Shown: in pieces, positions 52,560 through 61,303 of the stretch
How the letters are laid out: every line of letters begins with the position of its first letter
Numbering within the stretch: the first letter of the stretch is position 1
Assembly: GCF_000377625.1 (NCBI RefSeq)
Contig: NZ_KB898325.1
Coordinates: 434,001 to 498,000 of the forward strand
Length of the DNA: 64,000 bases
Reading direction: 5' to 3'
DNA from: Prevotella veroralis DSM 19559 = JCM 6290
GTDB lineage: Bacteria; Bacteroidota; Bacteroidia; Bacteroidales; Bacteroidaceae
Notes under the pieces: model-generated
What the model saw: the letters and a program-made list of their open reading frames with translations, nothing else
What the model was told of the DNA's origin: nothing
The model's database searches: none
Made by a program: the position numbers and the translations under genes

Positions 52560-53723
52560 CTATTTTGTAAATGTGAATGCAGGTCTATATAATTTATTGA
52601 TAGTATAATTATCATCGTATTCAAACTTATTATATAGAATACCATTACCTGCAGGAACTCCGTTTGTCAAAAATGTTTTATAAGGAACTTGCATTGGAAC
52701 CCATGCATTGTTAATACGTACAAACAATGCAAAGAACACTATAATAACAAGACCTCTATTCACAGAAGAGATTCTTCTCTGACATAGTAACTTTGACATC
52801 ACATAGAAAATACCCAAGAAGAATGACCATGCAAAACGTCCACCTTGTCCGAAACGCATGAAGACAAAAAGAATTGCACATAAAGCATAGCACATATTTA
52901 GGAAAGTCAATGTCTTTTTATCCTCATTGATATACCTATAATTTTTAAAGATAATAAAGATAAAGAATATTACCTCTAAAACATACTCAATTCTAAATCC
53001 TTGATCTTGATCTGTATAGCCAGCTGTTTTTCCTGTTGTATCTTCAGCACCAGCAAGTAGCATATTAGGAATTGGAGTAAGACCTATTAGAAGACAAGTA
53101 ATCAATACCCGCATAATACTTTTTTTTGAATACTTTCTCAATGGTATAAAATAGATTATTCCAAATATAAGAACAGCTGTATGGAATGTTGATGCAAGAG
53201 CAACATAGAGGAAAAACCTTATAGCATTACGTTTCCAAATATGTTCTATTCCCTGCCAGACAATACCAATAGATATCATTTGCCTCAGATATGTCATCGT
53301 AAAGAAAAACATCAGTCCTAAGAATATGATACAGGCAAAGGGATAGTTATCTATATACTTGACAAATGATCTATAAAATAGAGCATAAATCAAGATTGTT
53401 GTAAATAGTATAAAAATATACCGATTAGTCGTTATAAAACTCAACAATATCTGCCAAATAAAATATCCAAATTCATTTCCATTTACAAGATAAATCGCAT
53501 TGGCATAATTTCTATCTCCCCACGTAATATCTGCAATAAAATCAAAAGATTCACTATAAATATATCGATCATAGCCTCCAATCATATCGCCCAATCCTAC
53601 AAACAAAGCTAAATAGATAAAGTAAATAGCCAAGAGACGTCCATCTTTAGCCAAATTTTTATTTCCTCCTACAAAAAGGAAATATAACAAACCAATTATA
53701 AATACTAAAAGATAAATACCCAT
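52560..53723 (-). CDS. EpsG-family polysaccharide polymerase (Wzy-like)
   Basis: A 387-residue polytopic inner-membrane protein with about 10-12 spans. The start MGIYLLVFIIGLLYFLF, the GGYDRYIYSESFDFIADITW loop, NEFGYFIWQILLSFITTNRYIFILFTTILIYALFYRSF and FTMTYLRQMISIGIVWQGIEHIWKR are characteristic of EpsG proteins. It probably joins repeat units into long chains at the periplasmic face. A run of eight A (plus T8 at 53120-53127) lies in the coding sequence. Poor conservation is normal for polymerases. Confidence 0.85.
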   Translation of the reverse strand: MGIYLLVFIIGLLYFLFVGGNKNLAKDGRLLAIYFIYLALFVGLGDMIGGYDRYIYSESFDFIADITWGDRNYANAIYLVNGNEFGYFIWQILLSFITTNRYIFILFTTILIYALFYRSFVKYIDNYPFACIIFLGLMFFFTMTYLRQMISIGIVWQGIEHIWKRNAIRFFLYVALASTFHTAVLIFGIIYFIPLRKYSKKSIMRVLITCLLIGLTPIPNMLLAGAEDTTGKTAGYTDQDQGFRIEYVLEVIFFIFIIFKNYRYINEDKKTLTFLNMCYALCAILFVFMRFGQGGRFAWSFFLGIFYVMSKLLCQRRISSVNRGLVIIVFFALFVRINNAWVPMQVPYKTFLTNGVPAGNGILYNKFEYDDNYTINKLYRPAFTFTK

Positions 53724-53735
53724 GAATAAAAACTT

Positions 53736-54545
53736 TTATGCATTTCTGATATTAAATTCACGCCTCCAAATACGCAGTCGATTCTTTACACGCTTAAAAA
53801 AAGGAACAGGCTTGGAAATACCTCTCTGTTGAAAATCTACATCTATACCATATTTCTTAAACAGACAATCCATCTTGTAAATGTTTCTACGATCCCATTT
53901 TCCCCCTTCTATACCTGTATAGATATAAGGGATAACCTCATAGCAATCCTCAATTATCCAAGTTGGATCAACTGCTAAGTATATATGCCCTAATATTGAT
54001 GAACGACGAGAAGCGAACTTTTCAGTATCCCAACCACTTTCATTATCAGCAAGAATCTCTAAAAGTTCTTCTCTTCTCCATAATGCAGCCTGACAACTCA
54101 TACGATAGGGATGTCCAACAGGAATTTGTTTGAATCCTTTATAGGGTGACTCCTCTGTACCATATCCCTGCCAATTCAATATATGAAGGCATTTTACTTC
54201 TGGGTGCTCCTCCATAAATTGTACAAACTCTTCAACCAATTGATTCTGTACTGGAGCCTTTAAGAAGTAATCCTCTTGCATATACAACACAATATCGGTA
54301 TCAGTCTGCATAATAGCATCTTTCAGACATAAGGACCAAGGCATTCTCTTATCCTTTGGAAAATTACGCTTCTCACAGACCTTTGTTGGTGTTATATCTA
54401 AACCAGGGAAAAAATAATCCTTATACTCTGTATTCAAAAATATTTCTCCTTTACAGTCTTTCCAGAACTCTGAAAACAACTTAAAGAAAGGTTCCCAACA
54501 ATCTGAATACGAATCACATGTATTTACTACTATTGAATATTCCAT
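53736..54545 (-). CDS. Putative glycosyltransferase (GT-A like)
   Basis: A 269-residue protein: MEYSIVVNTCDSYSDCWEPFFKLFSEFW, then DAIMQTDTDIVLYMQEDYFLKAPVQ, where EDYF occupies the place of the metal-binding acidic motif of GT-A enzymes. LNWQGYGTEESPYKGFKQIPVGHPYRMSCQAALWRREELLEIL resembles the acceptor region. It has no membrane span. Its position between the EpsG-type and acyltransferase genes supports a role in repeat-unit assembly. The exact family is uncertain. Confidence 0.68.
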   Translation of the reverse strand: MEYSIVVNTCDSYSDCWEPFFKLFSEFWKDCKGEIFLNTEYKDYFFPGLDITPTKVCEKRNFPKDKRMPWSLCLKDAIMQTDTDIVLYMQEDYFLKAPVQNQLVEEFVQFMEEHPEVKCLHILNWQGYGTEESPYKGFKQIPVGHPYRMSCQAALWRREELLEILADNESGWDTEKFASRRSSILGHIYLAVDPTWIIEDCYEVIPYIYTGIEGGKWDRRNIYKMDCLFKKYGIDVDFQQRGISKPVPFFKRVKNRLRIWRREFNIRNA

Positions 54546-54585
54546 TTTAATATTTATTTACATTTCACCTCCAACTAAACTTGTG

Positions 54586-55614
54586 TCAGCTAATTAATGC
54601 TTTCTGAATTATTAAGTTTAGTTTATCTATAACAATAGCACACATCCAGCTTATAGTCATAAGTACTATAAAAATAATAATCGGATATTTAAAACTATAT
54701 ATAAAATTTTGAAAGAGATAATAACAGAAATAGGTATGGATAAGCCATATACTTGTTGAACGCTTTCCCAACTCCATAAGGATTTTATCTACCCAAGAGA
54801 ACCTGTGAAGCAAAGAAAAAAACATAATAAATAAAACTGTATAGAAAGGGTAAAATATTGACTGATACTTATATCTTACCAAGATAATACCAACAAATAA
54901 TATTATCAAAACAAATATTAAAATATAGTTCTTATTAAATTTAAATGATAATCTCTTCTTGAAATCAGAATAATTCCAACACTTAGACAATAACATACCA
55001 AGAATGAAAGGAAACTGCAAGGTAAGGTAAGAGTCAACCCACTTAAACACCTTATAGGACTCTGTCAAACCTGAACTATACCGAGAAGATAGTCTAACTA
55101 AGATATAAGTACAAAATGAAAAAAGAAAAACCTTTATTGGATTAAACTTGTCGCAAACTGCAAATATCTTTGTACTTGACAATGTTAATAAAACATAGGG
55201 TAATAAAAACCATGTCTCATGATTATAACTATTCTTCCACCCTATATAATTATAAATTATATCTAAAAAGGAGCCTGGATATTTATCTCTACCTAAAACA
55301 AAGAAACCTATACTTACAAAGATTATCAATGTTATCCAATAATGAATATAAAGCTTGAGAATCCTTTTTAAATTATTTCTTCTACCGTGGCTAAAAGTAT
55401 AATAAAGTCCATAACCACTCAATACCATAAAAAAGTCAACAGGATTCATTGCAAAAATCATATAATGAACCAACGGCTCACCTTGAATATATAAAAGTGG
55501 ATTACTAAGATCGCAAAACTCTATCCTATTAAATAGATGGGCAAATACCATGAAAAGAATTGCCACACCCTTTAATGCAGAAGTATTATCTTTTGAGAAA
55601 AAACGTTCGTTCAT
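54586..55614 (-). CDS. Acyltransferase family 3 membrane protein
   Basis: A 342-residue O-acyltransferase. NTSALKGVAILFMVFAHLFNRIEF carries the catalytic His, and MIFAMNPVDFFMVLSGYGLYY matches the second conserved block. About ten spans follow. Very AT-rich coding sequence compared with the housekeeping genes. The ATG at 55614 is chosen because it follows the Stealth gene stop by one base and aligns with the family start; a longer frame to 55656 would overlap that gene by 41 bases. Confidence 0.87.
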   Translation of the reverse strand: MNERFFSKDNTSALKGVAILFMVFAHLFNRIEFCDLSNPLLYIQGEPLVHYMIFAMNPVDFFMVLSGYGLYYTFSHGRRNNLKRILKLYIHYWITLIIFVSIGFFVLGRDKYPGSFLDIIYNYIGWKNSYNHETWFLLPYVLLTLSSTKIFAVCDKFNPIKVFLFSFCTYILVRLSSRYSSGLTESYKVFKWVDSYLTLQFPFILGMLLSKCWNYSDFKKRLSFKFNKNYILIFVLIILFVGIILVRYKYQSIFYPFYTVLFIMFFSLLHRFSWVDKILMELGKRSTSIWLIHTYFCYYLFQNFIYSFKYPIIIFIVLMTISWMCAIVIDKLNLIIQKALIS

Positions 55615-55615
55615 A

Positions 55616-56635
55616 TTATAATTCAAATAAAGACTTACGTGGAAATTTCTTCTCAAACAGACTTATAACTAACGGTTTTGCCCGCATATAATCTTCATAA
55701 TCACAAAATGAAGAGTCATTTACACAGAGCGACTTTATATTAGTGTCATTTAATTTACTCTCTAAGAGAGATAAGGAAAATGTTGCTAGCTGCACAACCT
55801 GCTTCTGCATGATATTATTCTCTGGATAGAACTTATTTGATGCAAGCTGCCAATAACGGAAGAAATAATTATTCAAACTAACCTCCTCACGAAATTTAGT
55901 ACAACTTTTAGCCAACATATCCCCTTCTTTGCTCCATGCCTCCTCATATACTGATTTTAAAAATGCTTTTTCATTGTGAGGGGTATAGAAATGCTGAAAT
56001 TCTGTTCGTCTAAAAAGACGTATCAGATAGGCTTGTAAACGATATTTCCATCCCAAATAGCTTCCATACCACCCTTTAGGATTGGTTTTAGTTACTTCTT
56101 TTCTATTAAAATGTGCATTAACAACCTGCGTATCACAAAACTCCATAATATTTATTCCCCAACCATCAATCTCTGGAAAATAACACCGCGGAGTGAACAC
56201 ATGTTCAAACGGAGCATCACATGGTAAACCATTCTTAAAATAATATTCAGGAGCAATAGGCGTATTAATAAACATATCATCGTTGAATACCACAAAATGC
56301 TCACTTAACCTCGGAATACGATAAAGATTATTCTCTATAGTATTGGCCTGAAAAGTTGGAAGAAACTCATGAGGAATAAAATCTTTATGATCAACATAAG
56401 TCAACTTTGGATTATCCCAATTTAACCATTTAGGCTTTTGATTATCTGCCACAAAATAAATATGATGTACCCATGGGGTAAACTCTTCTATAGCTCTAAA
56501 CCAATATTTCAGGATATTCCAATCTCTATATCTTGCATCAGCATTCTGGAAAGGAGTACCTTTATAAAGTGCTTTCTTCTTCTGCCATTCAACATCAGAA
56601 CCATCAACCCAATAAATTACAAAATCAATGTTCAT
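55616..56635 (-). CDS. Stealth-family sugar-phosphate transferase
   Basis: A 339-residue protein with the four conserved regions of Stealth proteins, which transfer hexose-1-phosphate to build phosphodiester-linked glycans. CR1 is IDFVIYWVDGSDVEWQ (3-18). CR2 spans YRDWNILKYWFRAIEEFTPWVHHIYFVADNQ through LSEHFVVFNDDMFI. CR3 is FQHFYTPHNEKAF and CR4 NNYFFRYWQLASN. It implies that the polymer contains phosphodiester bonds. Tight spacing with the acyltransferase genes on both sides shows one operon. Confidence 0.92.
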   Translation of the reverse strand: MNIDFVIYWVDGSDVEWQKKKALYKGTPFQNADARYRDWNILKYWFRAIEEFTPWVHHIYFVADNQKPKWLNWDNPKLTYVDHKDFIPHEFLPTFQANTIENNLYRIPRLSEHFVVFNDDMFINTPIAPEYYFKNGLPCDAPFEHVFTPRCYFPEIDGWGINIMEFCDTQVVNAHFNRKEVTKTNPKGWYGSYLGWKYRLQAYLIRLFRRTEFQHFYTPHNEKAFLKSVYEEAWSKEGDMLAKSCTKFREEVSLNNYFFRYWQLASNKFYPENNIMQKQVVQLATFSLSLLESKLNDTNIKSLCVNDSSFCDYEDYMRAKPLVISLFEKKFPRKSLFEL

Positions 56636-56641
56636 TTATAT

Positions 56642-57490
56642 TTAACCAAATATATATTTTGAATATTTTAATTTACTAATATATTCTGAGCATAATAAAC
56701 TTAATGGTAATACGATTAAAAATAACCACCAAGGACCAAATACAGGATTATTAATCATAAACTCTCTGATAGGTGTTGTATAATATATCGCAAGCCAAAT
56801 AAATGTATGATGAAGAATATATACGCCCATAGAATTACGATCCATAAATAAAATCCAACGTGGAGGGTCTTGTTTTAGATGTGCAGATATCTTTTGGAGA
56901 AACATATATTTCCCCAAGAAAATTCCTAAAAAGAAAAGATAAAGCCAAGGTATACTTTTATTAATAGCTAAAGGCCACAAATGATTTAAGAAAGCATTTT
57001 TTTGTAAAAAAGTTATAAGATATAAAAAGATAATCAAGCACACTGAGCAAAGCCTCCCAAGATTTTTCCAAAGGTTTCTTGTCATTGTTGCTATAAAAAA
57101 ACAATTAAATAGCATTAATAGAAACCAAAGGTGAGCTATTCCCCCAAATAATTGTTTCCAATAAACAGATGTGGGAAAAGAGACATACGTTATTAGTGCC
57201 CAAAATATATAAGGAACTATTAATCGTGAAAATTTCTTCTTAAGGAATTCTGAATTATTTTTGTATTTAAGTAAGTGAAAGAATCCAAATCCATATAAAT
57301 AACCTGAAATAACCACAAAAATAGACAGACCTAAAGTACTAAATATAAGGGGAGAAAAAGAATAACCATAAGGAGGAGGAGAATCTATAAGAAATGGCCA
57401 TACTCCTAAATTATAACAATAACAATGAAATATGACTATCATAAGCATTGCTATAACTCTAAAATAGATCACTACAGAATTTTTTTTCAT
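56642..57490 (-). CDS. Acyltransferase family 3 membrane protein with poly-A start
   Basis: A 282-residue O-acyltransferase. VIYFRVIAMLMIVIFHCYCYN contains the catalytic His, and STLGLSIFVVISGYLYGF the second block. About nine spans. The C-terminal YISKLKYSKYIFG follows the last span. The ATG is followed at once by eight A (MKKNSVV, plus T8 at 57480-57487), a tract prone to slippage. Third acyltransferase of the cluster, lying seven bases before the Stealth gene. Confidence 0.85.
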   Translation of the reverse strand: MKKNSVVIYFRVIAMLMIVIFHCYCYNLGVWPFLIDSPPPYGYSFSPLIFSTLGLSIFVVISGYLYGFGFFHLLKYKNNSEFLKKKFSRLIVPYIFWALITYVSFPTSVYWKQLFGGIAHLWFLLMLFNCFFIATMTRNLWKNLGRLCSVCLIIFLYLITFLQKNAFLNHLWPLAINKSIPWLYLFFLGIFLGKYMFLQKISAHLKQDPPRWILFMDRNSMGVYILHHTFIWLAIYYTTPIREFMINNPVFGPWWLFLIVLPLSLLCSEYISKLKYSKYIFG

Positions 57491-57525
57491 GTTACAAAGG
57501 GATCTTATCTATAAATTAATTCTAC

Positions 57526-58413
57526 TCATTTAATTACACAAAGAATAGACTTCTTGAAGTCGTCATCCAAAATCAAATCATCAACTTCACTTCCACCTTC
57601 CACCTCGTTTACATACTTTCCTGGTATCTTCATTTTGCCAGTAGCTTTGTAACGATAATATTCATATTCAATATCAAGATGACCTAAGTCCATAGCTTTA
57701 TAACCTAAAGCTGCTAAATCATAAGCTAAAACCGTTGCTGTAGCTCCCAATGCCATGAATATTATAGAGCCTTTAGGTATTAGTTTCTTAGCTGCGTCTA
57801 AAATATCATCATATTTATCCCATGCATTCTCAGCTGGTGCCTCAATACGCTTTACATATAAAGCGTTATCGAATAAATTATTTCCTACACCTACTCTACA
57901 TTTTTCACCTTCAATTACATAGAGTGGTTTGCCATGCCAAATAGTTTTAAACTTCTCAATATAAGCAGCAACATCAACATCTGTATAAGAAGAATAAGGA
58001 CGTGAAACATATGTATTAACATAGTGTCCTCCTTGTCCTAAAAGTTTAATAATGCGATTGGCATTTCTTCTTGTCCAAGTATATGCAAAAGTTTGCTCAT
58101 GTGGTTGCAAGTTAGGTATATGATGATAAAAATCAGTAATACCAATCAACAAGTTATCACTTTGAGAATGTAGTATTTCTTTTAAACGAGTACCTAAACT
58201 CTCACTCGGTTTTTGAAAGCCTTCAGAAAGTCCCCATATAATATCAAACTCTCCATTACCAAACCGAGCTAAAGACTTATCAGTCTGTATTAACTTCTCT
58301 AATGATACGTATATATCATCTATTTCTGGTTTTTTCCATTGATTAAGCCTATAAGTACCAAAAGGACGGTAATATAAACGCCAATATAAGCTTTTAAAAA
58401 GTCTTTTAATCAT
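57526..58413 (-). CDS. GT-D fold glycosyltransferase (DUF1792, SP_1767-like)
   Basis: A 295-residue protein of the GT-D family first characterised in streptococcal adhesin glycosylation. The hallmark SLARFGNGEFDIIWG lies near residue 50. LIGITDFYHHIPNL, VIEGEKCRVGVGNNLFDNALYVKRIEAPAENAW and GSIIFMALGATATVLAYDLAALGYKAMDLGHLDIEYEY complete the fold. It probably transfers a hexose to the growing repeat unit. It is the second gene of the cluster after the flippase. A GT-D next to a Stealth enzyme is less common in Bacteroidales loci. Confidence 0.88.
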   Translation of the reverse strand: MIKRLFKSLYWRLYYRPFGTYRLNQWKKPEIDDIYVSLEKLIQTDKSLARFGNGEFDIIWGLSEGFQKPSESLGTRLKEILHSQSDNLLIGITDFYHHIPNLQPHEQTFAYTWTRRNANRIIKLLGQGGHYVNTYVSRPYSSYTDVDVAAYIEKFKTIWHGKPLYVIEGEKCRVGVGNNLFDNALYVKRIEAPAENAWDKYDDILDAAKKLIPKGSIIFMALGATATVLAYDLAALGYKAMDLGHLDIEYEYYRYKATGKMKIPGKYVNEVEGGSEVDDLILDDDFKKSILCVIK

Positions 58414-58521
58414 AAAATAAAATTTTAATTATATAATAGGATATCTATTTTTACATTAGAAAAGATAATATAGCACATTATGTACTACTTTTTAAAGTAA
58501 AAAAGCTATTTTAAAATTGTT

Positions 58522-60057
58522 CTACATTAGCTTGAAAATAGAACGTATTTTATTTAAACATATTTGCTTATAAGACGTACGCAATAAAAAAAAATAAGAC
58601 ATAAAGATTATAGAAAACGTTGATAATAAGCAAACAATTATGAATCTTAACCATCCACTTTGTTTAAACAACAGACTACACACTAATACTAAAGATACAC
58701 AAAAAATTGCTATAAAAGAACATGGAAGAACACTTCTACGATAAAAAACTGTTATCTTGTAGTTAGGAATATTCTTTTTTAATATATATACGTATAGGTT
58801 AGACTTAATCAACTCTATAACAATTAAAACAATAAAAGGCACTAACGGACTATATCCAGCTTTAAGGAAAAAAAAAGTTATAGGTAATGATAATAACATT
58901 AAGAAACTATCCTGTAACGCATAGAGTTTATTTTTACCTGTAGCAACAATGCCGTAATATACAGGAGAAAATAAAACAGAAATGATACAAGTAGCCAATT
59001 GTAACTGACAAAAAATAACGGTCCAATTAGGCGGGTTTTTAAGCCATAACGTTACTATAAAATCGCCTTCAAGGAAGAAAGGCATTGATAACAAAAGCAT
59101 TAAGGAAAAAGAGAACTTTGAACTATCTATAATTAGTTCTTGCATTCTTCCATAATCCTTGATAGAATAACACTTTGTCATAACTGGCCTTACTGAAATC
59201 ATGAAGTTATTTGCAAATCCTCTTATTGCAGCATAAATTGTATTTGAGAATCCACAAGCAGCATTTATAGCGACAGAGAAAAACGTATTAAGCAAGATGT
59301 TTAATCCTTGTTGTTTTGCACCAAAACAAAAATTATTAAACAAGTCCCACCCTGAAAATGTAAGTAATGGTTTCATTACTTCTTTATCAACCTTCCATGA
59401 GAAAACACACTCTTCAAAATGACGTTTACAATATATCCAATATATAAGCTGTATAGTAGCTCCTGTTAATGCTATTAAAACTGCATAAGCAATCAACTTA
59501 TCCATAGGAAGTACTAAAACAAAATAACAAATCAACAATTTTAAAATTGTATCAAGAATTCCTATATATGCAAAAACTGAGATTTTCTCATGTGCTATAA
59601 GCGTTGCATTATATGGTGTTTGCAAAAAAGTAAAAACTGTTGAAAGAATGGAAAATTGATAGACTATCATTGCTGCATTCTCCCGACCAGGCGGAATCGA
59701 CAAGACATTAATAACTAACCATATTCCAATAGTTTCTGCTACAAGAACTAATAGAATTGCAGAAATTATACTAACATTTAAAGAAGCCGAAAATGTCTTT
59801 TTTAAACGTTCTATATTGCCTAATGGTATTTCGTATGCAAGAAAACGAGAAGTAGCACCAGCCATTGCCACCCCAATAAAAGTAAATATAGAAACAATGC
59901 CACCAACAACCTGATATGTTCCAAGGTCATCAACACCCAATACCTGAAGTATTACACGCGAAGTATAAAGAGATACTATAAGATTAAACAGCAATCTTAT
60001 ATACGTAAGCAATGTGTTTTTTGCTATTGTTTTATTTGAAGATATTGTTTCTGACAT
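58522..60057 (-). CDS. Polysaccharide flippase (Wzx/MATE-like)
   Basis: A 511-residue membrane protein that flips lipid-linked repeat units to the periplasm. NTLLTYIRLLFNLIVSLYTSRVILQVLGVDDLGTYQVVGGIVSIFTFIG is the classic Wzx N-terminus. About 12-14 spans follow. AT-rich coding sequence with a plus-strand A9 run at 58586-58594 near the C-terminus. The start MSETISSNKTIAKN (60057) is preferred to a longer frame from 60108, because the added residues are atypical. First gene of the cluster; array F lies upstream. Confidence 0.9.
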   Translation of the reverse strand: MSETISSNKTIAKNTLLTYIRLLFNLIVSLYTSRVILQVLGVDDLGTYQVVGGIVSIFTFIGVAMAGATSRFLAYEIPLGNIERLKKTFSASLNVSIISAILLVLVAETIGIWLVINVLSIPPGRENAAMIVYQFSILSTVFTFLQTPYNATLIAHEKISVFAYIGILDTILKLLICYFVLVLPMDKLIAYAVLIALTGATIQLIYWIYCKRHFEECVFSWKVDKEVMKPLLTFSGWDLFNNFCFGAKQQGLNILLNTFFSVAINAACGFSNTIYAAIRGFANNFMISVRPVMTKCYSIKDYGRMQELIIDSSKFSFSLMLLLSMPFFLEGDFIVTLWLKNPPNWTVIFCQLQLATCIISVLFSPVYYGIVATGKNKLYALQDSFLMLLSLPITFFFLKAGYSPLVPFIVLIVIELIKSNLYVYILKKNIPNYKITVFYRRSVLPCSFIAIFCVSLVLVCSLLFKQSGWLRFIIVCLLSTFSIIFMSYFFLLRTSYKQICLNKIRSIFKLM

Positions 60058-60246
60058 ATAGTAAGAAATACTTAAGTATAAGAAAGGCTTCTTAAACCTG
60101 TCATTCAATTATAAAAACACTTTTAAATCTCTCTTTTTATGTAAATATAACTTCCCACGTATCTTTTAAGAATAAAACTTTATACAAGTTATAAAGGCTA
60201 TATTTATACTTCCCTAAAGCACTCTTTATATACTTTCCTAAGTAAA

Positions 60247-60312
60247 CGGACACATTGTCCGAAACCTTCGGAAAGAGTGTATGGAACTGTCGGACAGAGA
60301 TAAATGATGATT
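60247..60312. repeat. Phased palindromic array F, 22-base pitch, 3 units
   Basis: CGGA cores occur at 60247, 60269 and 60291, exactly 22 bases apart, in palindromic settings: CGGACA-N3-TGTCCG, CTTCGGAAAG and CTGTCGGACAG. It lies between the flippase and the small hypothetical gene (gap 60058-60359), in the region that should hold the cluster promoter. No firm TAnnTTTG element is visible there. Confidence 0.7.
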
Positions 60313-60359
60313 TATTATGAATGAATTAAAAGACTTTTATAGTTTAACCGAGTCTATTT

Positions 60360-60821
60360 TTATTCGTGAAAAGATAAAGACGCAAATGTCCTTTCGTATC
60401 GGGGTGCTTCGTAACCATATTTTTTGAATATACCTTTAACGTCTTCTGCCATCCGACATGTAAAGAGATAACCAATCTCAGCATTGCCATAACGATAGAA
60501 ATTACTGCGTTCACGAAAATAGGAATATATCTCATTGCGAAGATCGGGTAAATCTTTACGGCGCACCTCGCCAAAGAAATGGGTGAAGCCTGCATAACAA
60601 GTAACTAACCTTTTATCTTGAAATTTCTTACAACAACCATTCACAAGGTTCTCTGGTAAGAGAGCGGAAGGATAAATAGCTCCACCCCATGTATTGGTAG
60701 ATGGCTGTAGTTTGAAATATAAATGATGCAAGCAGTTCTCTTTAACAGAACAAGATTCCAAAAAGCAGGCTTCATAACTCTTAGGGAAAGTTTCTAAGAA
60801 CAATGATTCGTTTGTTACCAT
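60360..60821 (-). CDS. Conserved hypothetical protein (153 residues)
   Basis: Soluble, cysteine-containing protein with no membrane span: YEACFLESCSVKENCLHHLYFKLQPSTNTWGGAIYPSALLPENLVNGCCKKFQDKRL, then FFGEVRRKDLPDLRNEIYSYFRERSNFYRYGNAEIGYLFTCRMAEDVKGIFKKYGYE. Three cysteines in CxxxxCxxxxxC spacing near the N-terminus could bind metal. It resembles small Prevotella-type DUF proteins, but I cannot name the family with certainty. It lies upstream of the flippase on the same strand. Confidence 0.68.
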   Translation of the reverse strand: MVTNESLFLETFPKSYEACFLESCSVKENCLHHLYFKLQPSTNTWGGAIYPSALLPENLVNGCCKKFQDKRLVTCYAGFTHFFGEVRRKDLPDLRNEIYSYFRERSNFYRYGNAEIGYLFTCRMAEDVKGIFKKYGYEAPRYERTFASLSFHE

Positions 60822-60932
60822 TGGTTAATCATAATATTAAATATACTTAGATGAATAAAGGAAGGGGAACAAAACAAAGAAGATGTAGATAACCTATTAA
60901 GGTTAAAAAGAGGAGATATCATATCCTCCCTA

Positions 60933-60950
60933 CAAACGATGATTCGTTTG
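60933..60950. repeat. Inverted repeat in the gap before the outer-membrane genes
   Basis: CAAACGA-TGAT-TCGTTTG is a perfect 7-base-pair palindrome. The sequence ATGATTCGTTTG also occurs in the start of the hypothetical gene (60805-60816). The gap 60822-61303 otherwise holds an AGGAGATATC/ATATCCTCC near-palindrome and the promoter elements listed next. Confidence 0.45.
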
Positions 60951-61238
60951 CAGGCTGACAACTATCATGATTTCTCCGCATAAGAACGAAAATGCAAAAA
61001 CATATAGACAGGATACAGTAACAATCGTTAACTCAAACAATTAAAACTGTGCTGGTCAATTCAGTAGATGGATTTCATTCGCAGAATCTCTTTTGTTAAT
61101 AGTTCTAATTCCTTTTATTTTCACTGCAAAATTATATAAAATCTTCGAAAAGAGAAAAAATACCAATAGAATAATCTTATTTGCAAGTGAAAATTATGGG
61201 GAGTACAAATGATATTCCCTGTTTGAGATAGAATAAAG

Positions 61239-61291
61239 TGCATACAAATCAGCTATTTAGAGAAAAATAACTAACTTTGCATACAAATCAG
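61239..61291 (+). promoter_or_regulatory. Promoter with paired 14-base direct repeats
   Basis: TGCATACAAATCAG occurs at 61239-61252 and again at 61278-61291. The second copy begins inside the -7 element TAACTTTG (61272-61279) and spans the expected transcription start; the first lies about 45 bases upstream. This arrangement suggests a regulator binding both sites. Confidence 0.6.
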
Positions 61292-61303
61292 TTACACTAA
61301 GGA

